The notes beneath the pieces are model-generated. The model searched no databases. It was not told where the DNA came from and saw only the letters and a program-made list of their open reading frames with translations. Shown one piece after another: positions 4,937-10,924 of a stretch of 10,924 nt of DNA. The stretch comes from Pyrinomonadaceae bacterium (GTDB lineage: Bacteria; Acidobacteriota; Blastocatellia; Pyrinomonadales; Pyrinomonadaceae). Both the position numbers and the translations under genes were made by a program. How positions within the stretch are numbered: position 1 is the first letter of the stretch; the number at the start of each line of letters is the position of its first letter. The stretch is taken from contig JAGOWF010000076.1 in NCBI GenBank assembly GCA_018060305.1, forward strand, positions 1 through 10,924, read 5' to 3'.

Positions 4937-5018
4937 CGAGACTTCACACCGACAATTGAACCGTGCCGAAGTGGATAGCCCTGCGGTTATTCGCTAAACT
5001 CAAGTTTTATTTCGCAGA

Positions 5019-7748
5019 ATGGACGAGAAATATTTCGCAAAAAAGGTCGAGCAGAAATGGCAGCAGAAATGGGCCGAGACGGGCGCATTCGAGGCCGAAG
5101 CCGGTGATCCGCGGCCAAAATTCTACCAGCTCGAGATGCTGCCGTATCCGTCAGGCAACCTGCATATGGGCCATGTGCGCAACTATTCGGCGGGCGACGC
5201 GATGGCGTGGTATAAGCGGCTGCGCGGGTTTAACGTGCTGCATCCGATCGGCTGGGATTCGTTTGGCCAGCCGGCCGAGGATGCGGCGATCAAACGCGGC
5301 GTCAATCCGCGTGACTGGACCGAAGAGAATATCGTTGCGATGCGCGGCCAGCTTGAGCGTTTGGGGCTGAGCTATGACTGGCGGCGACAGATGGCGGCCC
5401 ACCGCCCCGAATATTACAAATTTGACCAGTGGTTCTTTCTCAAGATGCACGAGATGGGCCTGGCATATAAAAAGGTGACGCAGGTCAACTGGTGTTCGAC
5501 CGACCAGGCAACGCTGTCAAACGAACAGGCCAGCGGCGGCCTCTGCTGGCGATGCGGCAATCCGGTGACGAAAAAGGAGATCGAGCAGTGGTTCCTAAAG
5601 ACGACCGCTTATACGGACCAGCTACTCGACGACATGGCCGAGATCGCCGATGGCTGGCCGGCAAATGTTCTGAAACGGCAGAGCGATTGGATCGGCCGCA
5701 GCGAAGGCGCGTTTGTTGATTTCGAGATACGAGCCTCGGGCGATTCGATGTTCTATTGTCCGCTAGTGAGCGGCCTGACGAGCACGACCGACCTCGGTAA
5801 GCACCGCGTCCGCGTTTTCACGACGCGTATCGATACGATCTACGGCGTTAATGCCCTTGTCCTTGCGGCCGAGCACCCTGTCATTCAGGCCAACATGGAC
5901 AATTTTGACGAGGTTGTCGCGGCAAAGATCGCGATGATCCGCGTGGAAAACGCCCGGCCCGCCGACCACGAAGTAGAGATAGAAAAGGACGGCATCGACA
6001 CCGGCCTGAGGGCGATCAATCCGTTCAGCAATGAGGAATTGCCGGTTTGGGTCGGCAACTACGTGATGATGGAGTATGGCACCGGAGCGTTGATGTCGGT
6101 GCCGGCACATGACGAGCGGGATTTTGAATTCGCACAAAAATTCGGCTTGCCGATCCGTCAGGTCATCTCCGAACCGCACATGGAGCACGCGCATCACACG
6201 ATGCAGGCACTTGCTCTCGAGCAGGCGTTCCCGGACTACAGCGTTCTGGTGCATTCTGATTTCTGGAATGGTAAAACGAGCGAGCAGGCCAAAAAAGAAA
6301 TGGCCGAGTACGCCGAGAAATATCACTTTGGCGAGGCCGCTACGACATATCGGCTGCGTGATTGGGGCATCTCGCGACAGCGGTTTTGGGGATCGCCGAT
6401 ACCGATCGTTTATTGCGATGCGTGCGGCGTCGTGCCGGAAAAGTACGAGAATCTGCCGGTCGAACTGCCCGCGAGCGCCGATTTCTCGGGCACCGGCGAA
6501 TCGCCGCTCGCAAAACTTCCCGAATGGTATCAAACGACATGCCCCAAATGCGACGGCCCCGCGCGGCGTGAGACAGACACGATGGACACGTTCGTGGATT
6601 CGTCGTGGTATTACTATCGCTACACCGATCACGACAACGAGATACTGCCCTTCGGCCCCGACGAGGCGGCCTACTGGACGCCCGTCGATCAATATATCGG
6701 CGGCGACGACCACGCCGTGATGCACCTGATCTATGCGCGGTTTTGGACAAAGGTCATGCGCGATATGGGCCTGGTTGAGTTTAACGAACCGTTCAAGCGG
6801 CTGTTGACGCAGGGAATGGTCGTCGGCGAGACGTTCTTTGACGACTCAAGCGGAAAGCGCGTTTACTTCCCGCCGGACCAAGTCACTGTCGAGCGCGATT
6901 CAAAAGGCCGCATCACGTCAGCCGTCACAGGCGGAAACCCGACCGGTAGGGAGGGTGCCCCGACGAACTCAGGCACCCCGCTGAAATACTCCATCGAGCG
7001 AATGTCCAAGTCCAAAGGCAACGGCGTCGATCCCGACGAAATGGTCGAGATCTATGGCGCCGACGCCGCGCGGCTGTTTGTGATGTTCGCAGCACCGATC
7101 GAGAATGAACTCGTCTGGAACGAAGCCGGCATCGAGGGTGCCGTCCGATTCTTGCAGCGAGTGTGGCGACAGGTGTTTAGAGTGCAAGCTTTAGCTTGTC
7201 CGCCGCCCGGCGAGATACAAGCTGAAGCTTGCACTCTGCACGCCGCCCGCAAACTCAGCCAAAAGACGCATCAGACTATCAAACGCGTCGGTGACAGCTT
7301 TGAGGCGTTGCAGTTCAACACGCCGGTCGCGGCACTGATGGAACTGTCAAACGCGATCGGTGACATTGATGTCGAGACGGCCGACGATGAGACTATCGCA
7401 GTCGTGCGCGAAGCGTTAACAGCCCTCGTCCTGATGCTGACGCCATTCGCTCCGCATACGGCCGAGGATCTTTATTCTGTTCTGATCGGCAACGATGACG
7501 GAATGCTCGCAAACGGCGCGCGCTTTCCCGAATATAAAGCAGAGCTTGCCAAAGCTGACGAGATCGAGATCGCCGTTCAGGTCAATGGCAAACTGCGTTC
7601 GCGGCTGTTGGCATCACCCGAGGCGACGGATCAAGAGCTTGAATATCAGGCGTTTGCCGATGTAAAAGTTCGTGAATACACTGACGGCAAGGACGTAGTC
7701 AAGGTCGTCGTCGTCCCTAAACGTCTCGTTAACATCGTCGTCAGATAG
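5019..7748 (+). CDS. leuS: Leucyl-tRNA synthetase (LeuRS)
   Basis: Class Ia aminoacyl-tRNA synthetase that charges tRNA-Leu in the cytosol. HIGH motif HMGH at 49-52 in PYPSGNLHMGHVRNY; CP1 editing domain with the threonine-rich FTTRIDTIYGV and GTGALMSVPAHDERDFEFA; zinc-type cysteines in YCDACG and TCPKCD; WYYYRY and DQYIGGDDHAVMHL of the catalytic core; the KMSKS loop reads RMSKS near residue 661; the anticodon-binding domain starts at GAVRFLQRVWRQV; the C-terminal domain contains EIAVQVNGKLRSR. At 909 aa it is longer than E. coli LeuRS (860). Extra length includes a translated hairpin at about 642-654 and an in-frame palindrome at about 720-741 in the variable linker after RVWRQV. A further segment near SGDSMFYCPLVSGLTSTTD in CP1 is also absent from E. 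coli. All catalytic motifs are intact. Its stop abuts the stop of the convergent downstream gene. Confidence 0.97.
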   Translation: MDEKYFAKKVEQKWQQKWAETGAFEAEAGDPRPKFYQLEMLPYPSGNLHMGHVRNYSAGDAMAWYKRLRGFNVLHPIGWDSFGQPAEDAAIKRGVNPRDWTEENIVAMRGQLERLGLSYDWRRQMAAHRPEYYKFDQWFFLKMHEMGLAYKKVTQVNWCSTDQATLSNEQASGGLCWRCGNPVTKKEIEQWFLKTTAYTDQLLDDMAEIADGWPANVLKRQSDWIGRSEGAFVDFEIRASGDSMFYCPLVSGLTSTTDLGKHRVRVFTTRIDTIYGVNALVLAAEHPVIQANMDNFDEVVAAKIAMIRVENARPADHEVEIEKDGIDTGLRAINPFSNEELPVWVGNYVMMEYGTGALMSVPAHDERDFEFAQKFGLPIRQVISEPHMEHAHHTMQALALEQAFPDYSVLVHSDFWNGKTSEQAKKEMAEYAEKYHFGEAATTYRLRDWGISRQRFWGSPIPIVYCDACGVVPEKYENLPVELPASADFSGTGESPLAKLPEWYQTTCPKCDGPARRETDTMDTFVDSSWYYYRYTDHDNEILPFGPDEAAYWTPVDQYIGGDDHAVMHLIYARFWTKVMRDMGLVEFNEPFKRLLTQGMVVGETFFDDSSGKRVYFPPDQVTVERDSKGRITSAVTGGNPTGREGAPTNSGTPLKYSIERMSKSKGNGVDPDEMVEIYGADAARLFVMFAAPIENELVWNEAGIEGAVRFLQRVWRQVFRVQALACPPPGEIQAEACTLHAARKLSQKTHQTIKRVGDSFEALQFNTPVAALMELSNAIGDIDVETADDETIAVVREALTALVLMLTPFAPHTAEDLYSVLIGNDDGMLANGARFPEYKAELAKADEIEIAVQVNGKLRSRLLASPEATDQELEYQAFADVKVREYTDGKDVVKVVVVPKRLVNIVVR
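6953..6978. repeat. Hairpin inside leuS before the KMSKS loop
   Basis: GGGTGCC (6953-6959) and GGCACCC (6972-6978) form a perfect 7-bp inverted repeat with a 12-nt loop. It is translated as part of TGREGAPTNSGTPLK (about 642-656). This region is about 11 residues longer than the corresponding part of E. coli LeuRS, so a small palindromic insertion is plausible but less certain than the copy at 7179-7237. Confidence 0.6.
7179..7237. repeat. Palindromic repeat, family A, copy 2 (in frame inside leuS)
   Basis: Arms 7179-7199 and 7217-7237 (21 bp each) are reverse complements with one mismatch, around a 17-nt loop. The left arm, with the three preceding bases, is identical to the family A core at the egtD-birA junction (624-689). 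It is translated as FRVQALACPPPGEIQAEACTL, within the linker between RVWRQV and the helix containing KLSQKTHQTIKRV. Neither arm introduces a stop in the leuS frame. Confidence 0.93.
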
Positions 7749-8564
7749 CTACTGCGAGGCTATCGGTATATCGCTATTCGCGCCGAACTGCACCGAATAA
7801 AAACTACCCGTATTGCTGCGGATGATATACCAAATGCCCGTCGAGGGCCGCCAGACAGCGATGTCTGCCTTAAGATCGCCGTCGTAATCGCTCGCTACCG
7901 GAACATCGCCGGACGCTCCAAACTGCATCGCGCTGAATTGCCCATTCTCGGTATATGTGAAATACCACGTCCCGTTTGACGGCCGGAAAAGCGCAAGGTC
8001 GGCCTGCCCGCCGCCGTTGAAATCACCGCGAACCGGCACGTCGCCGTTGGCCCCGAAACCGAAAGGAACGAATTGGCCATTGCTGCTGTGGATGCGAAAC
8101 CACTGGCCGGTCGAGGGCCTAAATACGCAGACATCGCTGCGCCCGTCGCCATCGTAATCACCTACAACCGGCCTGTCGCCCGCCGCCCCAAACTGAACAT
8201 ATGTAAAGCCACCGGTGCTCTGGAGAATGTACCAGATGCCGTTCGACGGCCGGAATAGCGCGTAGTCGCTGATGCTGTCGCCATCGTAATCGCCTACCAC
8301 TGGAATGTCGCCGCTTGTTCCAAACTGGAAGCCCGAAACATTGCCTGTGAGGCTCTCGATACGAAACCATGTGCCGTTTGACGGACGAAAAACGGTCATG
8401 TCGAGTATGCCGTCTCCGTCAAAATCGCCAGGAGCAGGAATGTCGCCGTTGGCTCCAAATTGCGTGCACTGAAAACTGATATTGCGAAAACTGTCAAACC
8501 TGTACCAAGTGCCGTTTGACGGCCGAAAGATCGCAAGGTCAGCCTTAAGATCACCATCGAAATC
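7749..8564 (-). repeat. Six tandem VCBS/FG-GAP units
   Basis: Six units of 44-46 codons begin at residues 785, 831, 876, 920, 965 and 1010 of the repeat protein. Each has a calcium-loop DxDGD, a FRPSNGTWY-like strand and a closing QFGANGDIPV. Unit 5 reads DFNGGG and has lost the acidic residues at two loop positions. Conservation is visible at DNA level in the segment encoding FRPSNGTWY, which suggests expansion by duplication. Confidence 0.85.
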
Positions 8565-10924
8565 GAGCGGCCGGTTGCCGTAAAAGACCTTGTGCAGGTA
8601 AGGGCGAACACCGATACAGCCATTCGCGTCCGTGGCGCGAATTGTCGGCGTCCACGACGTCGGCATTCCGACTGGCGTCCCGCTTATCAGGCCCGTCGCG
8701 GAAAGGGTGAGCCCGCTCGGCAACTGATTTTGAAAGATCGAGAAGGCATATGGCGCCGTCCCGCCTGTCGCGGTCAATTGCTGGTTGTAGTTTTGGCCTC
8801 GAACCGGCGGACGCAGCGGCTGCGGGTTAATAGTGATTGCCGGACAATCGGTACCTGTCAGGCTGATCCTGGAAATCAGAGCGTCACCCAGGTCGCCTTC
8901 AAAACTGCCGCCGCCGAGGTTGACTGTTTGCGGTGCCCCGACCGACGTTGGGAAATTCGTTACGTTCGTGTTGCCCGTTACAAACGCGTTGCCGCCGCCG
9001 TCGAGCGCAACCGAACGAATGTATGTTCCGCCGCTGTCGGTGCCGTCAAGATAACTGCCGAAATATAAACCCGTGCCGCTTGCATTGAATTTTGAGACAA
9101 ATCCGCGTCCGCTCGGAAACAGCGAATTGATCGAATGAATTAGCCCGCCGCCGGTGAGGTAAGCATTTCCGCCCGCGTCAACCGCGACATCCGTGGCAGT
9201 TACGTCTGAGTTGCCGGAGCCGATGACGGTCGAAAACACAATGCCGCCGCTTGTATTAAGTTTTGTAACCACACCGATATTGTTATTGCCGCCAATAAAC
9301 GGATGAAAAGCCGTCGGCGTCAACGGAAAATTTCTCGATTGCGTAGTTATCGCCACGTATGCGTTACCCGTCGAATCAACTGCGACATTTGCCGGTTCGC
9401 CGTCGCGTCCACTGCCGCCGAGATAGGTTGAGTAGATCAGCCCCGTTCCGGTTGAATTTAGTTTCGTTACAAATCCGTCACGAAATCCCGCATAAGAGGT
9501 CTGCGGCGCGGCCCCGGCGATCGGCAGAGTCGTTGACGTGGTATGTCCACTCACGACTGCGTTGTTTGCGGCATCAAGAGCAATGGAAAACGATTCCGAG
9601 CCTTGCCGGCCAAAAGCGTCAGCCTGTTGGGTGTTGCTCGTCCCCAGAAAGGTCGAATAGACCAGCCCTGAGCCCGCCGGATTAAACTTCATAACGAACA
9701 CATCAAATCCGGCGGCGGCAACGGGCGCGGCGCGAAAAGCGCCGGGCGTGGTCGGAAACGTCGGCTGATTCGTAAAGCCGGTAACGTAGGCATTTCCGCC
9801 TGAGTCAACCGTCACGCCCCGCACTTCGGGGCAGCAGCCATCGCCGTAGAAGGCAAAATTTGTCGGTGATGCGATAAAGGTCGAATATTCCAGGCCGTTA
9901 CCGGCCGCGTTAAATTTGGTCAAAAATCCGGCAATGCCGTTGACACAGCCGGGGCCGCTGCCCGACGGCAGGTTTCCGGGCAAGTATGCGCCGGCCGTGG
10001 TCGGAAAATTACAGGCTTGAGTCACACCGACGACGTAGGCTTTGCCCGCGCTGTCAACCGCGATGTCAAAACCGGTAGTGTGTCCGTTATTGCTGTCGAG
10101 CAGCGCTCCGCTCAAATAGGTCGAATAAACAAAAGCCGTTCCCGCCGAGTTGATCTTCGTTACAAAAGCCGCCCGCAAATTTGTCGCGATCTGCGATTGA
10201 AATGCGCCGACGAGGGGAAATTGAGTAACAGAATTTGTCCATCCGGCAACATAAGCGTTGCCGCCCGAATCGACCGCAATGCCGCGCCCGGTGTCGCCGC
10301 CCAAACCACCTGCACCTGAACCACCCAGAAACGTCGAATAGCTCAAGACCGGATCAATGATCAGCGGCTGCGAGCGGTCGTACTCACCGATCTCGAATAT
10401 TATTTTCCGCCGCGCTGTCGAGTCTTGGCTTATCGAATAGTTAGCGGCGACCTCTACCCTTTCGCCGTTTAGTTCCTGATAGGCGATAGGCTTGTGCTGG
10501 ATAAGGTTCCTCCCCGCGACCGAAATATTCAGATCGCCGTCCTCCGTCAGCTCGATATCGTCGGCACCTGAGAATTCGAGGGCGATCGTATCAGGTGATG
10601 CGTCGGGGCGGACGATAAAATCAAATTCAAGCTCCTGCTGGTTACCATAGAAGATCAGGTCGATCCCGCGATATATCTCTCGATATCTGACCTTTTCAAA
10701 TGTCGCGATGTCCGTCTTCCAATCGGCGGGATCGCTGCCCGTCAGATAGTTGACCTTGCCTTCAAGCTCGTTCTCGGCCGTGATCGCCGATCCAGCGTGC
10801 GCGCCGGCGATCGACATTTCGAGAACGGCCGATCTGTCGTCATTCTGAAGGGCGACCAGAGCGCGGCCGTCAGCCAGCATCATCGAATAGCCGCGGCCGC
10901 GGGCGAGATAATGCACGCCTGGAT
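7749..10924 (-). CDS. SBBP-propeller / He_PIG / VCBS-repeat protein, 5' end cut by window edge
   Basis: Large, probably exported repeat protein; exact role unknown. The frame stays open to the window edge (PGVHYLARGRGY precedes the first GTG at 10916), so the true start and any signal peptide lie outside. Counting from that GTG: residues 1-190 resemble the DUF7948 domain that precedes SBBP repeats (HYLARGRGYSM, WKTDIATFEKVRYREIYRGIDLIFYG); about 191-690 hold seven SBBP beta-propeller repeats of the type DSGGNAYVTGFTN...FPTT followed by FVTKLNSTGTGLIYSTYLGG; about 695-770 form an Ig-like He_PIG domain (LPSGLTLSATGLISGTP); 785-1055 hold six VCBS/FG-GAP repeats with DFDGDGxxDxxxFRPSNGTWY. The DxDxDG loops should bind calcium. 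No PEP-CTERM, LPXTG or Por-type sorting tail is recognised; it ends IPIASQ. Such proteins are typical surface or secreted adhesion-like proteins. The stop abuts the leuS stop. Confidence 0.92.
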   Translation of the reverse strand, partial: PGVHYLARGRGYSMMLADGRALVALQNDDRSAVLEMSIAGAHAGSAITAENELEGKVNYLTGSDPADWKTDIATFEKVRYREIYRGIDLIFYGNQQELEFDFIVRPDASPDTIALEFSGADDIELTEDGDLNISVAGRNLIQHKPIAYQELNGERVEVAANYSISQDSTARRKIIFEIGEYDRSQPLIIDPVLSYSTFLGGSGAGGLGGDTGRGIAVDSGGNAYVAGWTNSVTQFPLVGAFQSQIATNLRAAFVTKINSAGTAFVYSTYLSGALLDSNNGHTTGFDIAVDSAGKAYVVGVTQACNFPTTAGAYLPGNLPSGSGPGCVNGIAGFLTKFNAAGNGLEYSTFIASPTNFAFYGDGCCPEVRGVTVDSGGNAYVTGFTNQPTFPTTPGAFRAAPVAAAGFDVFVMKFNPAGSGLVYSTFLGTSNTQQADAFGRQGSESFSIALDAANNAVVSGHTTSTTLPIAGAAPQTSYAGFRDGFVTKLNSTGTGLIYSTYLGGSGRDGEPANVAVDSTGNAYVAITTQSRNFPLTPTAFHPFIGGNNNIGVVTKLNTSGGIVFSTVIGSGNSDVTATDVAVDAGGNAYLTGGGLIHSINSLFPSGRGFVSKFNASGTGLYFGSYLDGTDSGGTYIRSVALDGGGNAFVTGNTNVTNFPTSVGAPQTVNLGGGSFEGDLGDALISRISLTGTDCPAITINPQPLRPPVRGQNYNQQLTATGGTAPYAFSIFQNQLPSGLTLSATGLISGTPVGMPTSWTPTIRATDANGCIGVRPYLHKVFYGNRPLDFDGDLKADLAIFRPSNGTWYRFDSFRNISFQCTQFGANGDIPAPGDFDGDGILDMTVFRPSNGTWFRIESLTGNVSGFQFGTSGDIPVVGDYDGDSISDYALFRPSNGIWYILQSTGGFTYVQFGAAGDRPVVGDYDGDGRSDVCVFRPSTGQWFRIHSSNGQFVPFGFGANGDVPVRGDFNGGGQADLALFRPSNGTWYFTYTENGQFSAMQFGASGDVPVASDYDGDLKADIAVWRPSTGIWYIIRSNTGSFYSVQFGANSDIPIASQ
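8847..10346 (-). repeat. Seven SBBP beta-propeller units
   Basis: Seven units of very uneven length (about 55-90 residues), each centred on a D-[SA]-x-G-N-A-Y-V-x-G-x-T core with a following FP-T and a strand of type KLNxxGTGLxYSTYLGG. Seven copies would suit a closed seven-bladed propeller. Unit 4 (DAANNAVVSG) and unit 5 (DSTGNAYVAITT) are the most diverged. Confidence 0.8.

Larger units (their letters stand above)
4671..5018. other. Divergent intergenic region before leuS
   Basis: 348 bp with no gene that I can support. It contains the ribosome binding site of the 77-aa ORF at its left end and a GC-rich hairpin (4911-4936) before leuS. I do not see the T-box consensus or a specifier-loop architecture expected of a T-box leader. 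No strong sigma70 hexamer pair stands out for leuS, and the leuS ATG has no clear Shine-Dalgarno. Confidence 0.6.

Noticed and set aside
4671..5018. T-box leader upstream of leuS
   Set aside because: The conserved T-box bulge and a recognisable antiterminator are not visible, and the only clear hairpin (4911-4936) lacks a terminator T-run.
5763..6725. 320-codon open frame on the minus strand inside leuS
   Set aside because: It lies entirely antisense to well-conserved LeuRS sequence, has no recognisable domain, and its openness is explained by GC-rich codon bias of leuS.

Overview
The window looks like chromosomal DNA from a moderately GC-rich bacterium, most likely an Acidobacteriota member of the class Blastocatellia (Pyrinomonas/Chloracidobacterium side). 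This is inferred, not proven. It rests on a large SBBP-propeller plus FRPSNGTWY-type VCBS protein, an EgtB with the tandem-tyrosine NSYY motif that I associate with the Chloracidobacterium enzyme, a GxxExxY gene flanked by AACAGGAT-type repeats, and many small palindromic elements inside and between genes. There are no tRNA, rRNA, CRISPR or transposase genes.

Layout. Positions 1-3411 hold a leftward gene cluster, in transcription order egtB, a GxxExxY-family gene, egtD, birA (birA is cut by the window edge). egtB and egtD give a minimal ergothioneine pathway: EgtD trimethylates histidine to hercynine, and EgtB joins it oxidatively to a thiol donor. The GxxExxY gene sits between them, bounded by inverted arrays of 9-bp units, and looks like a later arrival. 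A well-formed sigma70 promoter on the minus strand (3595-3623) probably drives the cluster. Positions 3779-4456 hold a rightward 225-aa protein of unknown function, converging on a small 77-aa leftward ORF with a strong ribosome binding site. Positions 5019-7748 hold leuS (leucyl-tRNA synthetase, 909 aa). Positions 7749-10924 hold a leftward, 5'-truncated secreted-type repeat protein: N-terminal DUF7948-like domain, seven SBBP propeller repeats, one Ig-like He_PIG domain and six VCBS/FG-GAP repeats. Its stop codon directly abuts the leuS stop.

The most striking feature is the density of short, non-autonomous repeats, several of them translated. One palindrome family occurs twice: between egtD and birA, where it contains the egtD stop codon, and in frame inside leuS. 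A second family occurs twice in frame inside egtB, next to a third nested palindrome. Another hairpin sits in frame in leuS before the KMSKS loop. A 7-bp tandem repeat sits in frame in the 225-aa gene, and a GCAAAG-rich palindrome lies upstream of it. The insertions fall in linkers or variable regions and leave catalytic motifs intact. This resembles the Rickettsia palindromic elements in principle, though the sequences are unrelated as far as I can see.
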